From NCBI RefSeq assembly GCF_025362475.1, contig NZ_JANYGH010000061.1, positions 1 through 64,000 on the forward strand: a DNA stretch of 64,000 nt. The letters are read 5' to 3'. A model generated the notes under the pieces. The model made no database searches. It saw only the letters and a program-made list of their open reading frames with translations, and was not told the origin of the DNA. This DNA is from Mucilaginibacter sp. (GTDB taxonomy: Bacteria > Bacteroidota > Bacteroidia > Sphingobacteriales > Sphingobacteriaceae). Below, piece after piece: positions 34,802-43,566 of the stretch (positions are counted from its first letter, which is position 1; each line of letters begins with the position of its first letter). The translations under genes were made by a program, and so were the position numbers.

Positions 34802-35761
34802 TTATCGGAAAATTTCTATGGTGTCCCTCCTTTGTTTAATTTTTAAATGATGTATGGCTGTAATAACTTCAAGGGCTTTGAGCGCCGGCATAGAAGTGCT
34901 GAGTGTGGTAGTGAAGTGGTTTAAGAACACGCGTTTTTCATTGGTTGAAATATGCAGCCCGTAATTCTTCTCCATTAAAATGGCCATCTCGGCAAAGCTG
35001 GCATCGTTTAATACCATGTTGCCTTGCTGCCATGTTGAAGTTTGTTGATCAAGTGATGATACCGTAAGGCGTGCCTGTTTTTTATCGAACACCAACTGCT
35101 GATTATTGACCAGGTATTGTGTTGCTTTATTTTTAAGCATTACACCCACTTTACCATGAGTAACCCCAACTGATAATTTATTAAGCGCGCTATAGGCACG
35201 TATATTAAAAGCAGTACCCAATACCTGGGTGGTTAAGGGACCGCTCTTGATGATAAAGGGGTGATTAATGTCGTGTTTTACATCAAAAAAAGCTTCGCCG
35301 TCTTCAATAATTACATTTCTTGCTGATTTAAAGCTATTGGCTATGCGGATAGAGGAACTGCTATTTAAAGTAATAACAGTACCGTCGGGCAAATTAACCC
35401 GTTTGCGTTGACCCGTTTGGGTGCTGATGGTACTATAGCCTGTTATTGCTAAAGTTGATTTTTTTTCGGGTTGACTATGTTTCCAGAAAAGAAACCCTGC
35501 GGAACTTATCAGCAGCATGGTAGCCGCGATTTTTAACCATTGGTAGTTTATACTTTTAACAGCAGCGCCATTATTGTTAAGTTGAGGCATGACGGATAGC
35601 CAGATGTCCTCTTTAATTTGCTGCTCCTTTTCTCTGTCCAGGACAACCGGTAATTCTTCATCCAGGTTATTGTACCAGGCATCTATCTTATTATTTTCGG
35701 CCGGCGAGGTTTTGCTTGCTAAGTAGCGTTTAAATATTTCCCTTATTTTAAGGATGTCCAT
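34802..35761 (-). CDS. FecR-family anti-sigma factor
   Basis: 319 residues. A cytoplasmic N-terminal domain (about 1-70) holds the sigma factor. A single membrane helix spans about 75-93 (WLKIAATMLLISSAGFLFW). A periplasmic FecR domain (about 120-220) contains LPDGTVITLNSSSSI and EDGEAFFDVKHD, and a C-terminal DUF4974-like domain (about 250-319) meets the STN domain of SusC. It lies between the sigma factor (78 bp upstream) and SusC (96 bp downstream), the standard order for trans-envelope induction of a polysaccharide locus. Confidence 0.92.
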   Translation of the reverse strand: MDILKIREIFKRYLASKTSPAENNKIDAWYNNLDEELPVVLDREKEQQIKEDIWLSVMPQLNNNGAAVKSINYQWLKIAATMLLISSAGFLFWKHSQPEKKSTLAITGYSTISTQTGQRKRVNLPDGTVITLNSSSSIRIANSFKSARNVIIEDGEAFFDVKHDINHPFIIKSGPLTTQVLGTAFNIRAYSALNKLSVGVTHGKVGVMLKNKATQYLVNNQQLVFDKKQARLTVSSLDQQTSTWQQGNMVLNDASFAEMAILMEKNYGLHISTNEKRVFLNHFTTTLSTSMPALKALEVITAIHHLKIKQRRDTIEIFR

Positions 35762-35839
35762 GAGCAGTGCTTTTGACCTATTATCTAAGCAAACAGCTTT
35801 TGGTACTATACGCGATGTGTTAAGTCTGTATTAAGTTTT

Positions 35840-36442
35840 CTACTTGTGGGAGGCGTAAAGCAAAAAGACAACGGGAAGTATCCAATCACCTGTCTGGTGA
35901 TCGAGAACAGCCGACCGAAGCCTTTTGAGTGCCTGGGTGATCTGGTTTTTAACCGTTTGTTCAGACAGATCGAGTTGTGCAGCAATTGTAGCAATGGGCA
36001 TGTCATCCTCTCTGCTCATCCTAAAGATCAGCTGCATCTTCTCGGGCATATTGTTAATGGCCGCATCCAGGAGTTTGCCTAATTCCTTATTTTCCATCAG
36101 TGTATCCGGGGCCGCTTCAAAAGCGATGTCCAGTGATTCTGCCTTTTTTATTTGAGCAGATGCATAAGTGTAAAAACTAATGGTTCTGTATTTTAGCGCG
36201 GTAAAAAGATACTTGCTTAAATCCTCTTCCTTTATAACACTGATGCGGTGTCTCCTTTTCCACAGCGATACCATGACCTCTTGCACCAGGTCTTTGGCTT
36301 CATCTTCGCCCACATTTTTGGCTGCCCGCAGGTATAATGATTTCCAGTGCCGGTCATAAATCTGACGGAAAGCATGCTGGTCGTTGGTTTGCATGGCGGC
36401 AACCAAATCAATATCATTTGTAATCTCTTCGAAGTTTGCCAT
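35840..36442 (-). CDS. ECF RNA polymerase sigma factor
   Basis: 200 residues. Sigma region 2 spans about 25-95 (FRQIYDRHWKSLY, DEAKDLVQEVMVSLWKRR) and region 4 about 125-175 (MPEKMQLIFRMSREDDMP, LDLSEQTVKNQITQALKRLR). The C-terminus carries a hydrophobic tail WILPVVFLLYAS that is common in Bacteroidota sigma factors of this type. It is first in the FecR-SusC-SusD transcription unit and should switch that unit on when released from the anti-sigma factor. The target promoter was not identified by eye. Confidence 0.92.
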   Translation of the reverse strand: MANFEEITNDIDLVAAMQTNDQHAFRQIYDRHWKSLYLRAAKNVGEDEAKDLVQEVMVSLWKRRHRISVIKEEDLSKYLFTALKYRTISFYTYASAQIKKAESLDIAFEAAPDTLMENKELGKLLDAAINNMPEKMQLIFRMSREDDMPIATIAAQLDLSEQTVKNQITQALKRLRSAVLDHQTGDWILPVVFLLYASHK

Positions 36443-36833
36443 GCGGCAGCAAAAATAAATGGCGAATATCGTTTTAGCGACTTCCTTGTGTTATGCTTTT
36501 ATTAACAATGTAGCTGAATTATTTGCCTATTTTAAAGGTAACGGCGAGGATGGATTACACCTTGCCTATAGCGATGATGGATTTAATTAGTCGGCGTTAA
36601 AAAATGACAGTTCGTTTTCGCAAAGTTATACCATAAATTACACGCTACAATATCCATAGTTATTATAGATTATTTATCTTTACTGCATATTGATTATTAA
36701 TTTGCTTAATAATTACCTTGTATCTAAGCTTCTATTACCCGTTTACTGAACAGTAGAGTAGTAATGGGCCGGATAAGATGGCCGCCATAGGAGCGAGGTG
36801 CAGATACGGTGAAACTTTTGAACTGATAATTTA
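36443..36833. other. Gap containing a decayed gene relict
   Basis: This 391-bp stretch separates the divergent sigma-factor gene and the 36.8 kb operon. Its first half holds the glycoside-hydrolase relict listed below. The second half is AT-rich up to about 36750. A GC-richer piece near 36760-36800 can form an ATGGGCC/GGC(CG)CCAT hairpin, with no recognised riboswitch consensus. Confidence 0.5.
36492..36617 (+). pseudogene. Relict of a GH43-like glycoside hydrolase
   Basis: Reading frame 36492 gives LFAYFKGNGEDGLHLAYSDD, then GFN, then a TAG stop where the family has a tryptophan codon (TGG), then SALKNDSSF in the same frame. That is the first blade of five-bladed-propeller hydrolases. A single G-to-A change would explain the stop. 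No start codon, and nothing of the remaining roughly 300 residues, is found. The family call rests on remembered motif similarity. Confidence 0.5.
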
Positions 36834-37034
36834 ATGAAACACTCCGACTCTCAGGCTATTTTAGTATTTTTTGATATTAAAAAGCCTTATGAAGAAGTGG
36901 CGGCAAAACTCAAACGGGAAGGAATTATCAGCGTCTGTTCATTTGCGCCTTACAGCACCTTGATCAGTATAACCAGCGGGCTGCCTGAAGAAAACAGTAA
37001 GGCTCATCAAGTGATTAGCCAGCTGGCCAGGTAA
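36834..37034 (+). CDS. Small hypothetical protein, 66 aa
   Basis: Starts ATG 36834 and precedes the exported SAM-hydrolase gene by 32 bp on the same strand. The sequence is soluble and mixed alpha/beta in look (AILVFFDIKKPYEEVAAKLK, then VCSFAPYSTLISITSG), without signal peptide, cysteine pairs or a known motif. I do not recognise the family. Sensible codon use and spacing support a real gene. Confidence 0.5.
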   Translation: MKHSDSQAILVFFDIKKPYEEVAAKLKREGIISVCSFAPYSTLISITSGLPEENSKAHQVISQLAR

Positions 37035-37066
37035 AAGCAGTTTGTAATTTAGTTAAATACCTTATT

Positions 37067-37978
37067 ATGAAACATATATTTAAATTTTTTAGTGTTGTTT
37101 TTTTGTTGGCACTCAGTTGCATAGCTGTGGCACAAAATAAAATCGTTGTTTTCCAATCGGATTTCGGACTTAAGGATGGTGCCGTTTCGGCCATGAAAGG
37201 CGTAGCCAACGGCGTATCGCCCGATCTGAAATTGTATGATCTTACCCATGAAATACCCGCCTATAACATTTGGGAGGCATCCTACCGGTTGTTCCAAACA
37301 ATAAACTACTGGCCGGCGGGTACTGTGTTCGTTTCGGTTGTTGACCCCGGAGTTGGTACAACCCGTAAATCGGTAGTGTTGAAAACCAATACAGGCCAGT
37401 TTATAGTTACGCCCGATAACGGCACGCTCACGCTGGTAGCCGAGACTTTTGGAATAGCGGAGATCAGGGAGATAGACGAGGCCGTTAACCGCCGCAAGGA
37501 TTCTGGTAAATCCTATACTTTTCACGGCCGGGATGTGTACGCTTACACTGCTGCCCGTTTAGCTGCAGGGGTGATCAGCTTTGAGCAAGTTGGATCTGTA
37601 CTGCCCAAACAGGTAGTCAATATCCCTTATCAAAAGGCTGCGTTTGAGGGAGGAAAGCTGAAAGGCACTATCGCTATTCTTGATATCCAATACGGGAACA
37701 TCTGGACAAACATTGGCGATGACCTGGTTAAACAGCTTAACCCCGCATACGGCGATGCTTTGCATGTTATTATTTACCACAGCGGCAAAAAAGCCTATGA
37801 GGGCGATGCACCATACACTCAAACCTTTGGCGCCGTTGCACAGGGCAAACCTTTAAGTTACCTGAATAGCTTGCTACAGCTTTCATTTGCGCTTAACCAG
37901 GCGAGTTTCGCAGACGTACACAAAATAAGCAGCGGCAACGACTGGAGTGTAGAGGTATCGCTGGCATCAAAAAAATAA
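37067..37978 (+). CDS. Exported SAM hydroxide adenosyltransferase (chlorinase/fluorinase family)
   Basis: 303 residues of the DUF62 family, whose members split S-adenosylmethionine with hydroxide (or halide) into adenosine and methionine. Landmarks in order: VVFQSDFGLKDG, LTHEIPAYNI, VSVVDPGVGT, TPDNGTL, FHGRDVYAYTAARLA, and a C-terminal beta domain. Unusually, the enzyme begins with a clear signal peptide (MKHIFKFF to AVAQ, about 22), which predicts a periplasmic location away from cytoplasmic SAM. It is 40 bp upstream of a TonB-dependent receptor on the same strand, so the two probably work together on an external nucleoside-like compound. That function is inference. Confidence 0.85.
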   Translation: MKHIFKFFSVVFLLALSCIAVAQNKIVVFQSDFGLKDGAVSAMKGVANGVSPDLKLYDLTHEIPAYNIWEASYRLFQTINYWPAGTVFVSVVDPGVGTTRKSVVLKTNTGQFIVTPDNGTLTLVAETFGIAEIREIDEAVNRRKDSGKSYTFHGRDVYAYTAARLAAGVISFEQVGSVLPKQVVNIPYQKAAFEGGKLKGTIAILDIQYGNIWTNIGDDLVKQLNPAYGDALHVIIYHSGKKAYEGDAPYTQTFGAVAQGKPLSYLNSLLQLSFALNQASFADVHKISSGNDWSVEVSLASKK

Positions 37979-38018
37979 AATGTAAAATAGTTTGTTTACT
38001 GCTCCTGATTTTATCATC

Positions 38019-40739
38019 ATGAAAACAAAATTTACTCCTGCTATTTTGTTCTTCCTGTTCATCAATACGGTTGCTAATGCACAGGATAAAGTAATTGCCG
38101 GCCACATAGCCGATAACACCGGTAAGCCTGTTCATGGCGCAACTATTATTGCCCAGCCATCAGGCAGGGGTACAGCCAGTAGTTCAGACGGATCCTTCCG
38201 CTTTTCAACTGCCAATACCGATAAAACCATTAAGGTTACTATGTTAGGTTACGATGCCTATATACAAACCATAACAGGCTCATCCAAATTTGACATTACT
38301 TTGCAGCCATCATCTGGTAACGTGCTGAACGAGGTTGTGCTGGTGGGCACCCGGAGCGCGGGCCGCACACGCTTAAATACAACCGCACCTGTTGATGTAT
38401 TTGATATTGTCAAACTTCAGCAGCAAACGCCCCAAAATGATCTGAACCAACTGCTGCAATACGCGTCACCGTCATTTAACTCCAACAGGCAGTCATCATC
38501 TGACGGCACCGAACATATTGACCCGGCAAGCATCCGTGGCCTGGGGCCCGACCAATTGCTGGTGCTTATCAACGGTAAACGCCGGCATACCACATCGCTT
38601 GTAAACAACCAAGGAACTATTGGCAACGGTTCTGTTGGTACTGATCTAAACGCGATCCCGGCTTCGGCAATTGAACGGATCGAGGTATTGCGCGATGGCG
38701 CTTCGGCTCAATATGGTTCTGACGCTATTGCGGGTGTGGTAAATATCGTGCTCAAAAAAAATACCGGCGCCCTGTTTGATTCGGCCACGGGTGGTGTAAG
38801 CTCAAAAAGTGATGGGGGCTTGGGGCAGCTTAACCTCAATTACGGTACTGCTTTAGGCAAAAACGGAGGTTATATCAATATTACCGGCGAAGGTTACATC
38901 CGCGACCGCACAACCCGCGCGCAGAACAACAATCTTATTATTTTTGATCAGTCGGCGCTTAATAACTTTTTCGCTTACGATTTTACCAATGATCCTGCAG
39001 CTTCACGCAAATACGATGATGATATGCTGAAACAAAAAGGATTGAGCCGCGATAAATTTAATTTTCAAATAGGCGATGCAAAGATCAAAAATTTAGGATC
39101 GTTCATTAATCTCAGCCTGCCGTTCAGCGATGGGAAAGGTGAGTTTTATGCCTTCGGCGGGTATAGCTACCGGCAGGGCGAGGGTTACGGTTTCCGCCGT
39201 TTGCCGAGTGATTATACAGTAAATGTATACAGTATTTTTCCTGATGGTTACCAGCCTAACACTACATCTCACATCAGCGACAGATCAATAGCTTTTGGTT
39301 TTAAACACACGCTGGGCAGTTGGAAAGCCGACCTGAGCAATACCCTTGGCGATAACAGATTTGATTATTTTATAAATAATACCGTAAATGCGTCGCTTGA
39401 AGATAAGTCGCCAACCAGCTTTAAAGCAGGCGGCCACGAGTTTTTACAAAATACAACCAACTTTGATATCAGCCGTAAATTTGATGTATTACAAGGGTTA
39501 AACCTGGCCTTCGGTGCCGAGTTCAGGGTAGATAAATACCAGATCCGTGCCGGCGAGGAAGCATCATGGAAAAACTACGCATTGGTAACTGCCGCGGATG
39601 GTACGGTTTCAAACCCTTCGGGACTGGCCGGCGGCTCACAGTCGTTTCCCGGCTTTTCGCCGCAGAACGCCGTTAATAAAGCCCGTAACAACACCGGCGT
39701 TTATGTGGATGCAGAACTGGATGTAACATCCAAATGGCTTATCAGCGGTGCCACACGTTTTGAGCATTACAGTGATTTTGGATCGGCGCTGAGCGGCAAA
39801 TTTGCAACGCGGTATAAGGTAGTAAGTGGTTTTAATTTGCGCGGCGCCATAAGTAATGGTTTCAGGGCACCATCGTTACAGCAGCAATACTTTAGCTACG
39901 TAAGTACAGATATTCTGCCCGATAATACTTTAGGCGCATCCGGCTTTTTTACCAATAACAGCGCAGTGGCCAAAGCACTGGGTATCCCCCAATTAAAGCA
40001 GGAAAAATCACTTAATTACAGCTTTGGGTTTACAACCCAACCAGTAAAAAACCTCAACATCTCTGCCGATAGTTACCTGATCAACATTAAAGACAGGATA
40101 GTGCTTACAGGCAGTTTCGGGTTCGATCCGGATGGAAACACGGTACAGGCTATACAGGATATTATTAACCCGCTCGGTGCAAGCTCTGCCCGGTTTTTCA
40201 GTAATGCGGTGGATACCCGTACCAAAGGCATCGATGTGGTGGCCGATTACACCATTCACAGTGGTAGCAGCAGGTTTAATGCCTCATTAGGCTTTAATAT
40301 CAACACCAATAAAATAACAGGTATTCATGTACCCAGCCAGTTAAAAGGGCAGGAGCGGATCTTCTTTTCACCAAATGACAGCACACTTATAGTCAAAGGC
40401 ACACCACACACCAAAACCAATTTATCGTTAGCTTATAGCTATAAAAAGTTTAGTGTGTTCCTGCGCAATGTATATTTCGGGGCGGTTGACCGTAATGATT
40501 TTCCATTTGGGGAAGAGCAGCAGTTTAAAGGTAAGGTAGTTACTGATATTTCCTTTAGCTATGCTATTAATCCTGTTACGCTAACTATCGGCGCAAATAA
40601 CCTGTTTAATATCTATCCGGATAAACAGGTTTATGATAATAGTTATTTTGGCGTATTTAAATATGCGCCGGTACAAATGGGAACATTAGGCTCATTCTTT
40701 TTTGGCCGGTTAACACTTATTATTCCTGCAGGTAAGTAA
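38019..40739 (+). CDS. TonB-dependent outer membrane receptor
   Basis: 906 residues from ATG 38019. A signal peptide ends at ANAQ (22). A carboxypeptidase-regulatory-like domain (KVIAGHIADNTGKPVHGATI) is followed by a plug with SIRGLGPDQLLVLINGKRRH and GSDAIAGVVNIVLK, and a barrel with a long C-terminal region. It belongs to the classical siderophore/cobalamin-receptor type rather than SusC, as no SusD follows. It is preceded by the exported SAM-hydrolase-family gene, so its ligand may be the product or substrate of that enzyme. There is no signalling (STN) domain. Confidence 0.9.
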   Translation: MKTKFTPAILFFLFINTVANAQDKVIAGHIADNTGKPVHGATIIAQPSGRGTASSSDGSFRFSTANTDKTIKVTMLGYDAYIQTITGSSKFDITLQPSSGNVLNEVVLVGTRSAGRTRLNTTAPVDVFDIVKLQQQTPQNDLNQLLQYASPSFNSNRQSSSDGTEHIDPASIRGLGPDQLLVLINGKRRHTTSLVNNQGTIGNGSVGTDLNAIPASAIERIEVLRDGASAQYGSDAIAGVVNIVLKKNTGALFDSATGGVSSKSDGGLGQLNLNYGTALGKNGGYINITGEGYIRDRTTRAQNNNLIIFDQSALNNFFAYDFTNDPAASRKYDDDMLKQKGLSRDKFNFQIGDAKIKNLGSFINLSLPFSDGKGEFYAFGGYSYRQGEGYGFRRLPSDYTVNVYSIFPDGYQPNTTSHISDRSIAFGFKHTLGSWKADLSNTLGDNRFDYFINNTVNASLEDKSPTSFKAGGHEFLQNTTNFDISRKFDVLQGLNLAFGAEFRVDKYQIRAGEEASWKNYALVTAADGTVSNPSGLAGGSQSFPGFSPQNAVNKARNNTGVYVDAELDVTSKWLISGATRFEHYSDFGSALSGKFATRYKVVSGFNLRGAISNGFRAPSLQQQYFSYVSTDILPDNTLGASGFFTNNSAVAKALGIPQLKQEKSLNYSFGFTTQPVKNLNISADSYLINIKDRIVLTGSFGFDPDGNTVQAIQDIINPLGASSARFFSNAVDTRTKGIDVVADYTIHSGSSRFNASLGFNINTNKITGIHVPSQLKGQERIFFSPNDSTLIVKGTPHTKTNLSLAYSYKKFSVFLRNVYFGAVDRNDFPFGEEQQFKGKVVTDISFSYAINPVTLTIGANNLFNIYPDKQVYDNSYFGVFKYAPVQMGTLGSFFFGRLTLIIPAGK

Positions 40740-41079
40740 CATGTTTTTTTAACTGAGCCGTATAGTGCCTGGATCCCAATAATACCAGGTGGATCTCAAA
40801 TAAAAAATTAAAATAATAGCTTTAATATTCTTCGCCGCGCCGGCAGGGTTTAATTGCAGCAGATGATATTGGCTACATCGGCCGATACTTTTACGGATGG
40901 GCCGTTCGACAATTGAAAAAAATCACTAACTTTCTGTCACCTGCTGCGTTCAATCCGAATATTAAAACAAACGATTAACTATTTTCCATAAAATTTATTG
41001 AATAATGGCATATGATTGCAACTGTAAATGGTATTGTCGAGATTTATCCAAATAAAACCGGGTTGTTTTACACTTAAAT
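40740..41079. other. Gap with no recognised gene
   Basis: About 340 bp between the TonB receptor and the 5-oxoprolinase operon. A plus-strand frame running to a TAA near 40978 reads AADDIGYIGRYFYGWAVRQL and then about 20 more residues, but it lacks a good start and I do not recognise it. The last 100 bp are AT-rich and should contain the promoter of the pxp genes. Confidence 0.4.
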
Positions 41080-41801
41080 ATGTTCATGCCTGACGGAGCC
41101 TTTAAAATCTATTATTTAAGCGAAACAGCCGTTACTGTTGAGTTTGGGCAACAAATTGCCGGGAATTTGTTGAACGCGGTTAATAGTTTAAACAATTTGC
41201 TTTACGGGCGGCCATTTCCCGGTTTCCGTACAACGGTGCCGGCGTATGCCACACTCACGGTTTTTTACGATCCTGTTTTAGTGATAAAATCTGATTTACC
41301 GGGCGCAGACTGCTTTGAAAAAGTATCGGCTTACCTCACTGATCTGAATCGTCAAAAGAAAACGGCTAAGCCAGTTGAAGGGGATATTGTTACTATCAGG
41401 TGTGTTATGGAGGCGACTTTGGCCCTGATTTAGAAGAGGTAGCGTGCCTTCATCGGATCAGCATAGCGGAGGTAGTCAGGTTGCATAGCGCAGCCATCTA
41501 CAAAGTTTATATGATAGGTTTTGTACCGGGTTTTGCTTATTTAGGCGGGATGGATGAACGATTGGCCACACCACGCAAAGCAACGCCACGAAAGTCTGTA
41601 CCAGCCGGAGCAGTCGGTATCGCAGGGCAGCAAACAGGTGTCTATCCATTGGAAGCACCGGGCGGTTGGCAGATCATCGGGCGAACGCCGCTTAAATTGT
41701 TTGATCAGAATCGCGGGCAGCCGTCATTATTAAAGCCCGGCGATTTGGTGATCTTTAAGGCTATCGATGCGAAAGAATTTAAGGAATTAACAGCCGGTTA
41801 A
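41080..41801 (+). pseudogene. pxpB: 5-oxoprolinase subunit PxpB (KipI-like), split by a frameshift
   Basis: Two frames together make one PxpB of about 240 residues. The first (41080-41433) runs from YYLSETAVTVEFG to GDIVTI. The second, open from 41400, continues VCYGGDFGPDLEEVA, VYMIGFVPGFAYLGGM, TPRKSVPAGAVGIAGQQTGV and FDQNRGQPSLLKPGD. At 41395-41402 the bases ATC AG GTG show one missing nucleotide where homologues have a Pro codon. PxpB works with PxpC to open 5-oxoproline to glutamate using ATP. PxpC and PxpA are intact downstream, so a sequencing slip, a recent mutation or two-part expression must be told apart. Confidence 0.82.
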
Positions 41802-41802
41802 T

Positions 41803-42795
41803 ATGCAGATACGAATATTAAAACCCGGCTTCATGAGCACTATACAGGATAGGGGGCGTTACCAATACCTATCGCAGGCGGTGCCGGTATCAGGGGTAAT
41901 GGATACGCTGTCGGCACGTATTGCCAACAAGGTTGTGGGTAACGGAGATGATGCCGCTGTCATCGAATTTACTTATGCCGATGTAGAATTTATTGCTGGA
42001 ACCGATCTGTTGATTGCTTATGCAGGCGATGGAGCGATATTAATAGCAGGCGAACAAGAATTACCGGCTGGGCGTCCTCTTTTCATTCCATCGGGAACAA
42101 CCATCAAATTAATAAATAATCCATGCGGCATCCGTACCTATTTGGCAGTCGCCGGCGGCTGGGATGTGCCGGAAATTTTGGGTAGCAAAAGCACTTTCCT
42201 GACCGCCGGTTTTGGCGGTTTGGATGGCCGGGTGCTTCAAAAAGGAGATGTCTTACAAAACCATGAGAAACTATCCATCGGCACACAAAAAATATTAAAA
42301 AGCCTTGGAAGCGGTCAGGTCAATTATCCCAAATGGAGCATTTCCCCGCAAAGTTTTTTACCAGCAAACCGTAAAACGATCAAGGTGGTACCTGGAAACG
42401 AATTTGGCTGGTTTAATGCCGGTAGTATCGCCGGTTTTTTGTCGGCACCGTATATTATTGGCCGGCAAAGTAACAGAATGGGGTACCATTTGGAAGGCGC
42501 GGCACTACATCGCTTTAAAAAAGATGAATTACTAAGTACATCAGTAACGCCGGGCACCATACAGGTTACGGGCAGTGGCAGCATGGTGCTTTTAATGGCA
42601 GATTGCCAGACAACCGGGGGATATCCTCGGATAGCACAAGTAGCAGCTGTGGATATGCCTCTATGCGCCCAGCTAAAACCGGGCGACACCATTTATTTTA
42701 AAGAAATTAGTCGGCGTGAAGCAGAAGTGCTGTATATTGAACGTGAACAACAATTACATCAGCTAACCACAGCTGTACAAAGCAAATATTTATAA
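41803..42795 (+). CDS. pxpC: 5-oxoprolinase subunit PxpC (biotin-dependent carboxyltransferase-like)
   Basis: 330 residues of the KipA/AHS2 family. Landmarks are LKPGFMSTIQDRGRYQY near the N-terminus, SGVMDTLSARIANKVVGN, the FLTAGFGGLDGRVLQKGD block, GRQSNRMGYHLEG, and QTTGGYPRIAQV toward the end. With PxpB and PxpA it forms the ATP-dependent prokaryotic 5-oxoprolinase, which detoxifies or recycles pyroglutamate. The cyclophilin-like fold it shares with PxpB is family knowledge. It starts one base after pxpB and ends 9 bp before pxpA. Confidence 0.9.
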   Translation: MQIRILKPGFMSTIQDRGRYQYLSQAVPVSGVMDTLSARIANKVVGNGDDAAVIEFTYADVEFIAGTDLLIAYAGDGAILIAGEQELPAGRPLFIPSGTTIKLINNPCGIRTYLAVAGGWDVPEILGSKSTFLTAGFGGLDGRVLQKGDVLQNHEKLSIGTQKILKSLGSGQVNYPKWSISPQSFLPANRKTIKVVPGNEFGWFNAGSIAGFLSAPYIIGRQSNRMGYHLEGAALHRFKKDELLSTSVTPGTIQVTGSGSMVLLMADCQTTGGYPRIAQVAAVDMPLCAQLKPGDTIYFKEISRREAEVLYIEREQQLHQLTTAVQSKYL

Positions 42796-42804
42796 ATTGA
42801 TATC

Positions 42805-43566
42805 ATGCAAAGCATAGACCTGAACTGTGATATGGGGGAGGCCTTTGGCAACTACCCCATGCCAAATGATGATACCCTGATGGATTATATCACATCAGCT
42901 AATATAGCCTGCGGTTTCCATGCCGGCGACCCGGAAGTAATGCAGCATACGGTTGGCATGGCGGTAAAAAAGGGGGTGGCCATTGGCGCGCATCCGGGCC
43001 TGCCCGATTTGCAGGGCTTCGGCAGGCGGGAAATGAAGATATCGGCAAGTGAAGCCTACCAGATGACCTTGTACCAGATTGGTGCCTTGTCTGGCTTTGT
43101 TAAAGCCGCTTACGGGAAACTTCACCACGTAAAAGCACACGGCGCGTTATATAATATGGCCGCTAAGGATATTAATTTAGCTAAAGCTATTGCCGAGGCT
43201 GTGCACGATTTTGATTCCTCATTGATATTATACGGACTGGCTAACAGCGAAATGATTACCTGGGCAAAAAAAATAGGTTTGACTACGGCATCGGAAGTGT
43301 TTGCAGATCGCACTTACCAGGACGATGGCTCACTCACTCCACGCACCCAAAGCAACGCGCTGATTACCGATGAACAGCAATCTATCAGCCAGGTGCTGAT
43401 GATGGTGAAACAACAACAGGTTATATCAACCAATAAAAAAACCATCAGCTTAAGGGCCGAAACGCTCTGCCTGCACGGCGATGGTGCGCATGCGGTTGAA
43501 TTTGCCAAAAAAATCAGTGAAAAATTGAAAGCCGAGGGCGTAAGCATTAAAGCCCCGGTGCAATAA
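42805..43566 (+). CDS. pxpA: 5-oxoprolinase subunit PxpA (LamB/YcsF family)
   Basis: 253 residues with the family opening IDLNCDMGEAFGNYPM, the metal-site-like IACGFHAGDP, GVAIGAHPGLPDLQGFGRR, VKAHGALYN, and the late SLRAETLCLHGDGAHAVEFA (43444-43503). The fold is a TIM-like barrel of the deacetylase type. It completes the PxpABC complex, and the next gene begins at the base after its stop codon. All signature residues look intact. Confidence 0.92.
   Translation: MQSIDLNCDMGEAFGNYPMPNDDTLMDYITSANIACGFHAGDPEVMQHTVGMAVKKGVAIGAHPGLPDLQGFGRREMKISASEAYQMTLYQIGALSGFVKAAYGKLHHVKAHGALYNMAAKDINLAKAIAEAVHDFDSSLILYGLANSEMITWAKKIGLTTASEVFADRTYQDDGSLTPRTQSNALITDEQQSISQVLMMVKQQQVISTNKKTISLRAETLCLHGDGAHAVEFAKKISEKLKAEGVSIKAPVQ

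Noticed and set aside
36750..36833. Possible riboswitch ahead of the SAM-hydrolase operon
   Set aside because: A hairpin can be drawn, but no SAM, cobalamin, TPP or other riboswitch consensus was recognised.
40850..40978. Short frame between the TonB receptor and pxpB
   Set aside because: No good start codon and no recognisable family; mentioned only in the gap description.
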